From: CALCHX01 sp035761165
Lineage (GTDB): Bacteria; Gemmatimonadota; Gemmatimonadetes; Gemmatimonadales; Gemmatimonadaceae
Direction of reading: 5' to 3'
DNA length: 64,000 nt
Assembly (NCBI GenBank): GCA_035761165.1
Contig: DASTRO010000238.1
Span: 24,229-88,228, forward strand
The notes beneath the pieces are model-generated. The model saw only the letters and a program-made list of their open reading frames with translations, was not told the origin of the DNA and made no database searches. Shown here one piece after another: positions 1 to 8,840 of the stretch (positions are counted from its first letter, which is position 1; the number at the start of each line of letters is the position of its first letter). Made by a program: the position numbers and the translations under genes.

Positions 1-104
1 AGCAGGGCGACGTAGACGACGAACGAGACCGCGGTGTTGGAGACGCCGACGACGAGGAAGCGCGCGAAGGCGCCGCCGGCCCGGGCCGATGGCCGCCGGC
101 TCAC
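1..104 (-). CDS. GtrA-family membrane protein, 5' end only (runs off the window)
   Basis: Only the first 34 or so codons are present; the rest lies left of base 1. A GTG start overlaps the TGA stop of the upstream glycosyltransferase by 4 nt, which suggests translational coupling. The N-terminus has a basic stretch and then the start of a transmembrane helix (ARFLVVGVSNTAVSF), the usual opening of GtrA proteins. GtrA proteins are small four-helix membrane proteins thought to flip polyprenyl-phosphate-linked sugars. The position directly behind a GtrB-like enzyme supports this. The fragment is short, so the call rests on that opening motif and the context. Confidence 0.6.
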   Translation of the reverse strand, partial: MSRRPSARAGGAFARFLVVGVSNTAVSFVVYVAL

Positions 105-1102
105 CCGCTGTCGAGCCTGCCGTGCGTCGTCTCCGCCACGACGAACGCCGGCCGGTTCTGCAGCACCTCGTGGATCCGCGCGATGTAGATCCCGATGATG
201 CCGAGCAGGATGAAGAGCACCGCGAAGAGCAGCGACATGACGCCGGTGATCGACGCCCAGCCGGGCACCGTGCGCCCCCGGAAGTACTGCACGACCACGT
301 ACGCCAGCTCGGCCAGCGAGGCCACCGCGGTCAGCCCGCCCAGCCAGATGCCGAAGCGGAGCGGCCGGGTGGAGAAGGAGACGACGGCGCCGGAGGCGAA
401 GCGGAGCATGCGCGCCAGCGAGTAGCTGCTGGCGCCGGCGTGGCGGGCGGCGACGTCGAACTCCACGCTCTCCGCGGCGTAGCCGAGCCACTGGACGTTG
501 CCGCGCAGGAAGACGTCGCGATCGCGGAAGCGCAGCAGCTCGTCGCGCACGGTGGCGTCGACGAGTCGGAAGTCCGACGATCCCTCGGCGAGCGGGAGCC
601 CGGTGAAGCCGGAGAAGAGCCGGTAGAACCAGCGGGAGCTGAGCCGCTTGAACGGCGTCGCGACGCCGTGGTCGCGACGCACCGTGCGCACCACGCGGGC
701 CCCGTCGCGCCAGCGGCGGTGCAGCTCGGGGATGAGCTCGGGTGGGTGCTGCAGGTCGGCGTCCATGGTGACGATCGCCCGACCCCGCGCGTGCGCCAGG
801 CCGGCGAGCAGCGCGTGCTGGTGCCCGAAGTTGCGCGCCAGGCGGAGGCCGCGCACCGACGGATCGCCCTGTGCCGCGCGGACGATCTCCGGCCAGGTCG
901 CGTCGCCGCTCCCGTCGTCCACGAGGACCAGCTCGTACGCGATCCCCGTGGGCGCCAGCGCCGCCTGCACACGCGCGATCAGCGCGGCGATGCTGCCGGC
1001 CTCGTTGTACGCCGGCACGACCACCGAGAGCTCGGGGGGCGACGCACCGATCCGCGCCAGCGGCTCGGACGGCACGTGCGTGGCGGACGGCAGCGAACCC
1101 AT
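101..1102 (-). CDS. GT2 glycosyltransferase, GtrB/polyprenyl-phosphate sugar synthase type
   Basis: About 333 aa. The N-terminal GT-A fold has the nucleotide-binding VDDGS (about 61-65) and the metal-binding DADLQHP (about 114-120). Two C-terminal membrane helices (about 255-276 and 290-315) complete the GtrB/ArnC/DPM1 layout. Family members transfer a sugar from a nucleotide donor to polyprenyl phosphate on the cytoplasmic face. The following overlapping GtrA-like gene would be the flippase partner. I chose the ATG at 1102, which has GGAG just upstream; a GTG at 1114 is possible. The sugar transferred cannot be told from sequence. Confidence 0.85.
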   Translation of the reverse strand: MGSLPSATHVPSEPLARIGASPPELSVVVPAYNEAGSIAALIARVQAALAPTGIAYELVLVDDGSGDATWPEIVRAAQGDPSVRGLRLARNFGHQHALLAGLAHARGRAIVTMDADLQHPPELIPELHRRWRDGARVVRTVRRDHGVATPFKRLSSRWFYRLFSGFTGLPLAEGSSDFRLVDATVRDELLRFRDRDVFLRGNVQWLGYAAESVEFDVAARHAGASSYSLARMLRFASGAVVSFSTRPLRFGIWLGGLTAVASLAELAYVVVQYFRGRTVPGWASITGVMSLLFAVLFILLGIIGIYIARIHEVLQNRPAFVVAETTHGRLDSG

Positions 1103-1251
1103 GGCGCTCCGCACGGCGAAGGGCGGTGAGGCGGCTCACGGTCCGGGGTGGGCGCCGCGGAGGGAGCCGCGCGCCGCCCCGGGTCGGGATCCTGGTGCCT
1201 GGTGCAAGATCGGGGACGGCGCGTCACCCCGCCAGCCTCGTGCCAGCCGGC

Positions 1252-1830
1252 TCAGCCCACGAGTCGCACCCGCCCCTCCCGAAGCTCGTACCGCTCGCCG
1301 GTGTGGCGGCACACCGCCTCGCCGTCCCCGGTGAGTGGCAGGTCGAGCCGCTCCCCGTAGCGGCTCATCCACCCCACCTGGCGGGCCGGCACCCCCACCA
1401 TCAGGGCGTAGTCCGGCACGTCGCGGTTCACCACCGCCCCCGCCCCGACGAACGCCCCCTCGCCGACCGTGACGCCGCAGACGATGGTGCAGTTCGCGCC
1501 GAGCGTCGCCCCGCGACGGACCAGCGTGTCGCGGTACTCGTCCTTGCGCGAGACCGCCGAGCGCGGGTTGTAGACGTTGGTGAACACCATGCTCGGCCCG
1601 CAGAAGACGTCGTCCTCCAGCGTCACGTTGTCGTAGACCGAGACGTTGTTCTGGATCTTCACGTTGTCGCCGATGACGACGCGGTTGCCGACGTAGACGT
1701 TCTGCCCCAGCGAGCAGCGCGCCCCGATGCGCGCGCCCCCCGAGACGTGCACCCAGTGCCAGATGCGCGTCCCGTCGCCGACCTGCGCTCCCTCGTCCAC
1801 GATGGCCGTCGGGTGGATCTGCGGCGCCAC
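1252..1830 (-). CDS. Hexapeptide-repeat N-acetyltransferase, WlbB/WbpD type
   Basis: About 192 aa. Nearly all of it is left-handed beta-helix hexapeptide repeats (for example IGDNVKIQNNVSVYDNV), ending in a short tail with CRHTGERYEL. In WlbB/WbpD the enzyme acetylates the 3-amino group of UDP-2-acetamido-3-amino-2,3-dideoxy-glucuronic acid. Its partner oxidoreductase (WlbA/WbpB type) lies 2 nt upstream, a pairing known from bacterial O-antigen clusters. The GTG at 1830 immediately follows the upstream stop and puts the first hexapeptide (IHPTAIVDEG) at residue 5. The frame is open far upstream, but that part is the neighbour read out of frame. The substrate is inferred from the gene pair; no aminotransferase (WlbC) was found here. 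Confidence 0.75.
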   Translation of the reverse strand: MAPQIHPTAIVDEGAQVGDGTRIWHWVHVSGGARIGARCSLGQNVYVGNRVVIGDNVKIQNNVSVYDNVTLEDDVFCGPSMVFTNVYNPRSAVSRKDEYRDTLVRRGATLGANCTIVCGVTVGEGAFVGAGAVVNRDVPDYALMVGVPARQVGWMSRYGERLDLPLTGDGEAVCRHTGERYELREGRVRLVG

Positions 1831-1832
1831 GC

Positions 1833-2906
1833 TCAGTACTCCAGCGGCAGGCCGACGCGCTTGCCGTCGCGCGCCGCGAGATAGGTGGCGATCAGCAGCT
1901 CGAGCGAGCGCAGCCCCTCGCGCCCGTCCGTGTCCGGCGCCGCCTCGCCGCGCAGCGCGCCGATGACGTTGTCGTAGTAGCGCGGATGCCCGTGGCCGTA
2001 GACGCTCGTCGTCTCGTAGCTGGCCTGCGCCACCAGCGCGTCGTCCGCGTCCGGCTCGGCGAACTCCCAGTGGTCGACCCGGTTCACCGCCACGCCGCCC
2101 AGGCGCACGGTGCCCGTCTCGCCGAGGATGGTGATCGAGCCCTCGAGGTTCTTCGGGTAGGTGAGCATCGTCACGCTCATCGTCCCCAGCGCGCCGGTGC
2201 GCCAGCGCAGGCTCAGCACCCCGGTGTCCTCCACCTGGATGTTGCGCGCCAGCGTGGCCGTGTACGCCTGCACGCTCTCCACCGGGCCGATGAGCCAGTC
2301 GAGCAGGTCCACGTAGTGGCTCGCCTGGTTCATGAAGGCACCGCCGTCGAACTCCCACGTCCCGCGCCAGGCGGCGCTGTCGTAGTACGCCTGCGGCCGG
2401 GTCCAGAAGACGTTGGCCGTGACCAGGTAGATGCGCCCGAAGCGCCGCCGCTCGATTGCCCGGCGCACGAGCTGCAGCGTGGGGTTGGTGCGGTTCTGCT
2501 TGACGACGAAGAGGAAGACGCCCGCCTGGTCGCACGCCTGCACCATCGCCTTGCCGTCCTCCCAGCGGGTGGCCATCGGCTTCTCGGTCACCACGTGGCG
2601 GCCGGCGCGCGCGCAGGCGATGGCCTGCGCCGGGTGCAGCCCGCTCGGCGTGGCGAGGATCACCACGTCGGCGTCCGAGTGCGCCAGCAGCGCCTCGAGC
2701 GAGGGGAACGGCCGTGCTCCGGTCCGCTCGGCCGCCGCCGCCACCCGCTCGGGATCCACGTCGCAGACGGCCACCAGCTCGGCGCGCTCGGCGTGCTGCT
2801 CGAGGGCGGCGATGTGGTTGGCCGAGATCCGGCCGCAGCCGACGAGCGCGAAGCGGAGCTTGCGGTCGGTGATGAAGGGTTGGTGCTGGAACAGGATGTC
2901 GGGCAC
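1833..2906 (-). CDS. Gfo/Idh/MocA oxidoreductase, WlbA/WbpB-like
   Basis: About 357 aa from a GTG at 2906. An N-terminal Rossmann domain has GCGRIS (about 23-28), and EKP (about 108-110) is the conserved lysine motif of the family. The C-terminal alpha/beta domain contains GGAFMNQASHYVDLLDWL, typical of WlbA-like UDP-GlcNAcA 3-dehydrogenases. It probably oxidises a nucleotide amino sugar as the first step of a diacetamido-uronate pathway together with the adjacent acetyltransferase. An upstream in-frame start at 3077 would add about 57 residues from low-complexity repeat DNA, so I rejected it. Other Gfo/Idh sugar dehydrogenases remain possible. Confidence 0.75.
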   Translation of the reverse strand: MPDILFQHQPFITDRKLRFALVGCGRISANHIAALEQHAERAELVAVCDVDPERVAAAAERTGARPFPSLEALLAHSDADVVILATPSGLHPAQAIACARAGRHVVTEKPMATRWEDGKAMVQACDQAGVFLFVVKQNRTNPTLQLVRRAIERRRFGRIYLVTANVFWTRPQAYYDSAAWRGTWEFDGGAFMNQASHYVDLLDWLIGPVESVQAYTATLARNIQVEDTGVLSLRWRTGALGTMSVTMLTYPKNLEGSITILGETGTVRLGGVAVNRVDHWEFAEPDADDALVAQASYETTSVYGHGHPRYYDNVIGALRGEAAPDTDGREGLRSLELLIATYLAARDGKRVGLPLEY

Positions 2907-3011
2907 GAACGGCTGGGGGTGGGGGTGGGGGGTGGGGTGAGCGAGGAGCTGTGACTGTGTTCCAGGCGCGACGAGCCGGTCGCGTCGCCGGGCGAGCCGC
3001 ATCCGCGACGG

Positions 3012-3103
3012 GAGGGGCGTCGAGCGTCGAGCGTACAGGGGCGGAGAGCGGGGAGCGTGGAGTGACGACGCGTCCACTCGACGCTTCCCGCTCGACGCCC
3101 CTC
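3012..3103. repeat. Intergenic inverted repeat of GTCGAGC units
   Basis: Perfect 15-nt arms (GAGGGGCGTCGAGCG at 3012-3026 and its complement at 3089-3103) enclose about 62 nt. They lie in the gap between the oxidoreductase and the DUF218 gene. The arms contain tandem GTCGAGC, close to the GCGACGA units seen elsewhere. The rest of the 2907-3200 gap is a G-rich run (about 2922-2942) and G/C filler with no gene. Confidence 0.7.
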
Positions 3104-3200
3104 GGCGCGGTTGAGGGATCCGTCACGGCGCTCGGAGCCCGAGGCGCATCGGAGCCCGCGCGCCGCCCGCCGCTCGAGTGCCGCCAGCCGTGTAATCTGC

Positions 3201-4013
3201 CTAGATCCACCCGCGCGCGCGATAGAGCCAGCTCCCCAGCGTCTCGTAGAGCACCATGCCGGCGGCGCGCAATCGGTCGCGCGGCGACTCGAGCGCGCGC
3301 CACGCCACCGTCGTGGAGCGCGCGGGCACGCAGGTCACGGCGAGCCCAACGCCCTCGAAGGTGGCGCAGGCGCGCCGCGTGTGCGACGGCGAGGTGACCA
3401 CCGCCACCCGTCGCCAGCCGGAGTCGGCCGCCAGGGCCGCCACGAGCAGCGCCTCCTCGCGCGTCGTCCGCGGGCGGCTGACGATGAGGTGCGTGAGCCG
3501 CGGCGCCGCCAGCGCGACGAGCCACCGCTGGTCGGCGTCCGACGTCACCACTGAGTCCCCCTCCGGATGCGCGATGCGCGTCGTGACGACGCGCGGGACG
3601 CCGTGCGCCCGCGCCACGGCCAGGGCGCTGAGCAGCCGGTCCTCGCCCATGGCGCTCAGCAGCTGGTCGTCGGTGAGCTGCGCGGAGAGCGCGACGACCG
3701 CGTCCACGCCCGCCGCGGGCCAGCGGTCGGTGCGCACCAACGCGTGCGCCGGCGCGCGGATGAGCGGCGTGTAGGCGACGACGAGCAGCGCGACGGCGAG
3801 CAGGCCCGCGCCGGCCCACAGCCAGCGTCGCAGCCCGGACGCGCCGACCAGCGCGGCCGCGAGCACGATCAGGGCGAATCCCCAGCTCCGGGACAGGAGC
3901 GTCGGGATCGGGAAGTGCAGCTCGGCGAGCGTGAGGTAGGCGAAGACGGCGAGCGTGGCGGCCGCTGCCGCGCCCCGCAGCCGCTGGCGGTCTATCGCTG
4001 CCAGACGGTCCAT
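3201..4013 (-). CDS. DUF218/YdcF-SanA-like membrane protein
   Basis: About 270 aa. Three hydrophobic segments lie in the first 85 residues, followed by a DUF218 domain. That domain has VDAVVALSA, an acidic/arginine region (MGEDRLLSALAVA) and TSPSHTRRA, and ends in the usual LGSWLYRARGWI tail. Family members such as SanA, ElyC and YdcF act in envelope or vancomycin-resistance phenotypes, but their biochemistry is unclear. The ATG at 4013 overlaps the upstream glycosyltransferase by 22 nt, so the two are probably co-expressed. This suggests a role in envelope glycan assembly. Confidence 0.75.
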   Translation of the reverse strand: MDRLAAIDRQRLRGAAAAATLAVFAYLTLAELHFPIPTLLSRSWGFALIVLAAALVGASGLRRWLWAGAGLLAVALLVVAYTPLIRAPAHALVRTDRWPAAGVDAVVALSAQLTDDQLLSAMGEDRLLSALAVARAHGVPRVVTTRIAHPEGDSVVTSDADQRWLVALAAPRLTHLIVSRPRTTREEALLVAALAADSGWRRVAVVTSPSHTRRACATFEGVGLAVTCVPARSTTVAWRALESPRDRLRAAGMVLYETLGSWLYRARGWI

Positions 4014-5317
4014 CGGCCGCGCACGCCGTTCACCGTGGCCAGCACGGCGGCCGCCTGCAGCAGCACCACCCACTCGAGCTGACGGGCCACGCGGCGCCGG
4101 ATGGCCGGATGCGCCAGAGCCAGCGCGGCCACGCTCGCCGCCAACGCCAGTGCACGCCAGCCGGCCAGCGCCCAGAGCGCCGAGACGGCGTAGGCGGCGA
4201 GCGCCAGCACCGCGCCCACTGCCAGATAGGGTGTGAGGAGGCGCAGGAGCTTGTGGCAGAGGAACTGGAGCCAGACCGGATTGCGCCACGGGACGAGCAC
4301 GCCGGGCAGCCAGGCGCACAGCTGCAGGTTCCCGGTGAGCGTGCGCACCTTGCGGCGGAACTCCTGCGAGGCGGTGAAGGTGCGCGCGTCCGTCGCGCGG
4401 GCCGCGGGCTCGAAGCCCACCCGGCGCCCGGCGAGCACCAGCCGCATCGGGACGTAGAGGTCGTCCAGGATCAGCCCCGCCGGCAGGGGCGCCCACAGCT
4501 CGCGCCACATCGCGTAGATGGCCCCGGTGACCCCGACCACGGAGTGGAGCCTCGCCTCGTTCGCGCGCAGGGTGCGCTCGAGCAGCCAGTACCACTCGGC
4601 CGGCGTTCGCGCCCGCCGCCCGCCGGAGAGGGCGAGCGCGCCGGAGACCGCGCCCAGCCGCGCATCGGCGCGGAGCGCGGCGACGAGCGCGGCGATGGCA
4701 CCGGGCTCGAAACGCTGGTGCGTGTCGGTGAAGACGAGCAGGTCGCCCGCGGCGGCTCGCACGCCGGCGTTCAGCGTCGCCGCCTTGCCCCCCGGCAGGT
4801 CGCCCGGCACCACGCGCACGCGCCCGTCCAGCCCCGCCAGCTCCTCCGGCCGCGCGCGCCCGTTCACCGCGTCGAGCGCCAGCACGATCTCGAGCCGGTC
4901 GGCGGGATAGGTGGCGGCGAGCAGGTCGTGTACGCGGGCCGCGATCTGCGCCGCCGGGTCGGCGCTCGCGACCACCACCGAGACCAGCGGCGCCAAGCCG
5001 GGAGCCGGGTCGCCGGACTGCCGGGACGGGTGGGCGCGACGGAGGCGGGCGAGCAGGGCGACGACGAGCGGATATCCCAGCCAGATGATCCCGAGCAGGA
5101 CGAGGAGCGCGGCGGCGAGCGGGAGCAGCAGGCGAGGATCTCCGGTCGAGGGGACGTCGCGGGCGAGCCGAACGATGCCAGGTCGGCGGCGGAGGCGCAA
5201 TCGGGGACGGCGAGCGACGAGCGACGAGCGACGAGCGAACAGGGGGCGGCGGACGGATCGCGGCGCGGGGCCCCCCCCGGATTCCACGATCAGCCCGCGA
5301 CCGCGTCCCCCCGCCAC
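3992..5317 (-). CDS. Membrane GT2 glycosyltransferase (cellulose-synthase-like layout)
   Basis: Up to 441 aa. One helix (about residues 60-85) precedes a GT-A domain with VVVASAD, a D-x-H metal motif (VFTDTHQRF) and the acceptor-side acidic LDDLYVP. After EFRRKVRTLTGNLQL, a position like the QxxRW motif, two or three helices close the protein. It probably polymerises or adds a sugar on the cytoplasmic face. The first 40 or so codons of the longest frame read through a GCGACGA array and a G/C block and are arginine-rich. A TTG at 5200 would avoid them, so the start is uncertain. Confidence 0.75.
   Translation of the reverse strand: MAGGRGRGLIVESGGGPAPRSVRRPLFARRSSLVARRPRLRLRRRPGIVRLARDVPSTGDPRLLLPLAAALLVLLGIIWLGYPLVVALLARLRRAHPSRQSGDPAPGLAPLVSVVVASADPAAQIAARVHDLLAATYPADRLEIVLALDAVNGRARPEELAGLDGRVRVVPGDLPGGKAATLNAGVRAAAGDLLVFTDTHQRFEPGAIAALVAALRADARLGAVSGALALSGGRRARTPAEWYWLLERTLRANEARLHSVVGVTGAIYAMWRELWAPLPAGLILDDLYVPMRLVLAGRRVGFEPAARATDARTFTASQEFRRKVRTLTGNLQLCAWLPGVLVPWRNPVWLQFLCHKLLRLLTPYLAVGAVLALAAYAVSALWALAGWRALALAASVAALALAHPAIRRRVARQLEWVVLLQAAAVLATVNGVRGRWTVWQR
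5211..5238. repeat. Tandem GCGACGA heptamer array
   Basis: Four successive copies of the heptamer GCGACGA at the 5' edge of the GT2 gene. The same heptamer builds the dyads at 18111-18217 and 56171-56312. The G/C-block motif lies 25 nt to the right, so the two repeat types occur together here. Confidence 0.8.
5263..5291. repeat. G/C-block motif, copy A
   Basis: A run of G4 then C8 is followed by GGATTCCACGATC. This matches copies at 15485-15514 and 37942-37972, whose consensus is CGCGGGG, then C8, then GAACCACAYGATS. Copy A is the most divergent of the three. Confidence 0.6.
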
Positions 5318-5374
5318 CCGACGAACGCTCGGCGGACCTTGTCCTCGCGCCGCCCCCCGGCCAGACTACCCCCC

Positions 5375-5953
5375 GTGATCGCCATCGCCACTGCCTACGC
5401 CGCCCTGCGGGTCCTCGTCTTCGTCGCCGCCGTCGTCGCCACCGTCGGCGCCGTCGCCTCCTGGCTCGTCCGGACGCGCCGCATCAGCCCCTTCTCGGGC
5501 ACCGCCCGCACCATCCGCCGCGCCACCGACCCGTGGATCGTGCCCATGGAGCGGCGCGTCGTCCGCGCCGGCGGCACCCCGGCGAGCGCCCCCTGGTGGA
5601 CCCTCGCCCTCGTCATCGTGGGCGGCATCATCCTGCTGAGCCTCGTCCAGTTCCTGCTCGCGCAGTTCCTCCGCGCCGGCCTGGCGATCTCGGCCGGCCC
5701 CGTCGGGATCGTCCGGCTCCTCGTCACCTGGGCCTTCGCCCTCCTCGAGATCGCCCTGCTCGTGCGGGTGCTCAGCTCCTGGGTGGGCGGGTCGCCGTAC
5801 TCGAAGTGGTTCCGCTGGTCGTTCGTGCTCACGGAGTGGATGCTCGCCCCACTGCGGCGGATCGTGCCGACGATCGGCATGATCGACATCACCCCGATCG
5901 TCGCCTACTTCCTGCTCCGACTCGCCCAGTCGCTCGTGCTCGGCGTGATCTGA
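5375..5953 (+). CDS. YggT-family membrane protein, two YggT repeats
   Basis: About 192 aa, twice the usual single-repeat YggT length. Repeat 1 has a hydrophobic helix and then SWLVRTRRISPFSG and DPWIVPMERRV. Repeat 2 has LVRVLSSWVGG, FVLTEWMLAPLRRIVP and a final helix (ITPIVAYFLLRLAQSLV). YggT proteins are small inner-membrane proteins of poorly known function, often linked to cell division or osmotic adaptation. The GTG at 5375 sits right after a CCCCCC tract and starts the first helix. It converges on the FkbM gene and overlaps it antisense by 49 nt. Confidence 0.8.
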   Translation: MIAIATAYAALRVLVFVAAVVATVGAVASWLVRTRRISPFSGTARTIRRATDPWIVPMERRVVRAGGTPASAPWWTLALVIVGGIILLSLVQFLLAQFLRAGLAISAGPVGIVRLLVTWAFALLEIALLVRVLSSWVGGSPYSKWFRWSFVLTEWMLAPLRRIVPTIGMIDITPIVAYFLLRLAQSLVLGVI

Positions 5954-6786
5954 CCGGCCGGCACCGGAGCCGCCACGCGGCGGCAGACGGTCAGCTCGCC
6001 CCACCGGCTGACGACGAAGCCGTGCCCGGCGATGGCGCGCTCGAAGGCACCGGTCGCGTCGCCGAAGCCGGAGTCGTCGTGGATCTCCACCACGAGGTGG
6101 TCCACGCGGTCGATCCACCCCTCGTAGTTGGAGCCGAAGACGACCGCCTCCGCCCCCTCGATGTCCATCTTGAGGATCGAGATGCGCTCGTGGCCGGACT
6201 CCCGCAGCAGCCCCGTCACGTCCACCCCGCGCAGGCGCGGCGTCTCCCCCGGGCGGCACACCCGCACCTGACGCGCCCACTCCGCACTGTCGCGGTAGGG
6301 CCGGTCCTCGAGCACCAGATCCGCGGGGTGCGACCAGAGCGCGGCGCGCACCGCCCGCGCCCGCTGCCCGTAGCGCGTCAGATTCCGCTCCAGCAGGGCG
6401 AAGTTGTCCGGGTCGGGCTCGACGGCCACGAGCTCCGCGCGCGGGAAGCGGGAGAGGAAGTAGGCGGCCGCGTACCCCACGTTGGCCCCGCAGTCGATCA
6501 CGAGGGCCGCGTCCTCGACGTCGTCCAGGCAGGCGAAGGCGCGCTCGACGAAGATCTGCTTGAAGACCTTGAGATCGCTCGTCTGCGCCCGGCAGCGGAG
6601 CGGGTGCGCCGCCTCACGGGCGGTGAGCGTCAGCAGCGCGTTGCGCGGCAGGAAGCGCAGCCGCTCGCGCTGCAACGAGAGGAGCACCGCCCCCCGCACC
6701 CCGAGCGTGGACGCATCGGACCGGACACTCCGGTAGCGTGTCCGCGGACGCAGCGCGACGCGCAGGCTGTGCAACAGTCGCAGCAC
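5905..6786 (-). CDS. FkbM-family SAM-dependent methyltransferase
   Basis: About 293 aa. The SAM-binding motif DCGANVG is at 98-104, an acidic VEPDPDN follows at about 122-128, and KMDIEGAE is at 206-213, a hallmark of FkbM proteins. These enzymes usually O-methylate sugars or polyketides. In this locus a glycan sugar is the likely substrate. The conserved fold ends near ELTVCRR; the last 20 or so residues are encoded opposite the end of the yggT-like gene and may be unimportant. The next gene upstream is asnB. Confidence 0.85.
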   Translation of the reverse strand: MLRLLHSLRVALRPRTRYRSVRSDASTLGVRGAVLLSLQRERLRFLPRNALLTLTAREAAHPLRCRAQTSDLKVFKQIFVERAFACLDDVEDAALVIDCGANVGYAAAYFLSRFPRAELVAVEPDPDNFALLERNLTRYGQRARAVRAALWSHPADLVLEDRPYRDSAEWARQVRVCRPGETPRLRGVDVTGLLRESGHERISILKMDIEGAEAVVFGSNYEGWIDRVDHLVVEIHDDSGFGDATGAFERAIAGHGFVVSRWGELTVCRRVAAPVPAGQITPSTSDWASRSRK

Positions 6787-6908
6787 GCCGGATCCCCCCG
6801 TCGAGATCGTGAGCCAGCTGGCGATGCGCCCGGCGTGAGACTCTGCACGTCACCGGGAATCCGCGCAAGAGGAACGAACGGGGGAACCGTGGAGCCGGTG
6901 GGGGCACC

Positions 6909-8840
6909 TCAGCCCGACTGCGCCGCGTGCCAGGCCTGGAACATCAGCACCGGCCAGAGCTGCGCCGACCAATCCTGCTCGGCACGGGCGTGCTCGCGCC
7001 AGCGGCGCATGAGCGTGCGGACCTCGAAGAAGCCCTCGCGACGCAGCCGGTCTGGCGCGAGCAGGTCGCCCGCCCAGTCGTGCAGCGGGCCGCGCAGCCA
7101 GTCGGCGAGGGGGACGGCGAAGCCGCGCTTCGGCCGGTCCACGATCTCGCGCGGCACGTATTCGTGGAGCAGCGAGCGCAGCAGGTACTTCCCCATGTCG
7201 CCGCGCCGCTTGAGCTCGAACGGGATCCGCCAGGCCAGCTCCACCACCCGGTGGTCGAGCAGCGGCGCCCGGCTCTCGAGGCTCACGGCCATCGTCGCCC
7301 GGTCGACCTTCACCAGCACGTCGTCCGGCAGGTAGCTGCAGAAGTCGAGCAGCATCACGCGCTCGACCACGCGTGGCAGGGCCGACGTCTCGCCGAATGC
7401 CGCCCCGGCCACGTCGCGGCCGGCGCCGAGCACCACCGAGGCCGGATCGGCCCAGTGCGACACGAGGCGGCGGTGGACCTCCTCGGGGGTGGGCGCGGCG
7501 TGCACCGCCCCGCGGCGCGCCAGGCGGAAGCCCAGTTGCGGATAGCGCCCGGCGGCGCCGGCCAGCGCGGCCGCACGCTCGGCGTACGGCGCAGTGCCGC
7601 GGAGCATCGCGCCGTACAGCGGGCGCACGGCCCGCGGCAGGCGCGACACGCGCCGCCACACCCCGTCGAGCTGCCCGTACTGCGTGTAGCCGCCGAACAG
7701 CTCGTCGCCACCATCGCCGGAGAGGGCCACCGTCACCGAGCGCCGGGCCAGCGCGGCTACCAGGTAGGTGGGGATCTGCGACGAGTCGGCGAAGGGCTCG
7801 TCGTAGATGGCGGGTAGCCTGGGCACGACGTCGAGCAGCTCGGCCGGCGACAGCTGGAGCTCGGTGTGCTCGGTGCCCAGGTGGCGCGCCACCGCACGAG
7901 CGTGCGCCGCCTCGTCGTACCGGGGGTCGGCGAAGCCGATCGTGAACGTCCGCACGGGCGCCGCGCTCACCTGGCGCATGATCGCCACGACGAGCGACGA
8001 GTCGATCCCGCCGGAGAGGAAGGCGCCCAGCGGCACGTCGGCGATCATCTGCTCACCCACCACCTCGCGCAGGCAGGCGTCCAGCGCCCGGCGGGCGCCG
8101 CGCTCGTCGTTCGCCAGCGGCTCGCGGACCCCGGTCTCGGCTGCGGCGCGCGCCGACCAGTAGCGGGTGGTCTCGCGCACCAGACGCCCATCCGCCCGGC
8201 GCACCGAGAGCACCGTGCCCGGGGCCACCTTCTGCACGCGGCGGTGGATGGTGTGCGGCGCGGGGATGTAGTTGTGGCGCAGCAGGAGCGCCAGCGCGTC
8301 GCGGTCGATCTCGCCGTCGAACGCCGGGTGCGCGCGGAGCGCGCGGAGCTCCGAGCCGAAGAGGAGGGTGCCGTCGGCGCCCTCGCCGACGTAGAGCGGC
8401 TTCTCGCCGGCCCGGTCGCGCGCCAGGTGGAGCACCCGGTCGCGGGCGTCCCAGAGCGCGAGGGCGAACATCCCGGCGGCACGGCGCAGCGTCTCCACCA
8501 CGCCGCACCGCTCGATCGCGGCGAGCAGGACCTCGGTGTCGGAGTGGCCGCGGAAGGCGACCCCCGCCAGCTCCGCCCGCAACGCGCGGAAGTTGTAGAT
8601 CTCGCCGTTGAAGACGATGACGAACCGCCCCGACGCCGACCGCATCGGCTGGTGCCCTTCGGCCGAGAGGTCGATGATGGACAGCCGGCGGTGGCCGAGG
8701 GCGACGCCGGCGTCCACGTCCGCCCAGGCCCCGGCGTCGTCGGGGCCGCGGTGACGCAGGGCGTCGGTCATGTCGCGCGTCAGCGCGGCGGCCGAGCGAT
8801 CGAGACCGGTCGGGCTCCAGAAGCCCGCGAGACCACACAT
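6909..8840 (-). CDS. asnB: Asparagine synthase (glutamine-hydrolysing), exopolysaccharide-associated
   Basis: About 643 aa. The ATG at 8840 gives MCGLAGFW, so Cys2 becomes the N-terminal nucleophile of the class II glutaminase domain, with RHRGPDD at about 29-35. The C-terminal synthetase domain has the ATP-pyrophosphatase loop LSGGIDSS (about 274-281). This domain order and the length fit AsnB. Its place among glycan genes suggests an amidotransferase acting on a uronic acid or other carboxyl group of the polysaccharide, as proposed for similar cluster-borne copies. Ordinary asparagine synthesis is equally possible. Confidence 0.85.
   Translation of the reverse strand: MCGLAGFWSPTGLDRSAAALTRDMTDALRHRGPDDAGAWADVDAGVALGHRRLSIIDLSAEGHQPMRSASGRFVIVFNGEIYNFRALRAELAGVAFRGHSDTEVLLAAIERCGVVETLRRAAGMFALALWDARDRVLHLARDRAGEKPLYVGEGADGTLLFGSELRALRAHPAFDGEIDRDALALLLRHNYIPAPHTIHRRVQKVAPGTVLSVRRADGRLVRETTRYWSARAAAETGVREPLANDERGARRALDACLREVVGEQMIADVPLGAFLSGGIDSSLVVAIMRQVSAAPVRTFTIGFADPRYDEAAHARAVARHLGTEHTELQLSPAELLDVVPRLPAIYDEPFADSSQIPTYLVAALARRSVTVALSGDGGDELFGGYTQYGQLDGVWRRVSRLPRAVRPLYGAMLRGTAPYAERAAALAGAAGRYPQLGFRLARRGAVHAAPTPEEVHRRLVSHWADPASVVLGAGRDVAGAAFGETSALPRVVERVMLLDFCSYLPDDVLVKVDRATMAVSLESRAPLLDHRVVELAWRIPFELKRRGDMGKYLLRSLLHEYVPREIVDRPKRGFAVPLADWLRGPLHDWAGDLLAPDRLRREGFFEVRTLMRRWREHARAEQDWSAQLWPVLMFQAWHAAQSG

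Noticed and set aside
1831..3819. A long N-terminal extension of the hexapeptide acetyltransferase frame
   Set aside because: The frame is open through the oxidoreductase gene, but the sequence is random-looking and the family begins at residue 5 after the GTG at 1830.
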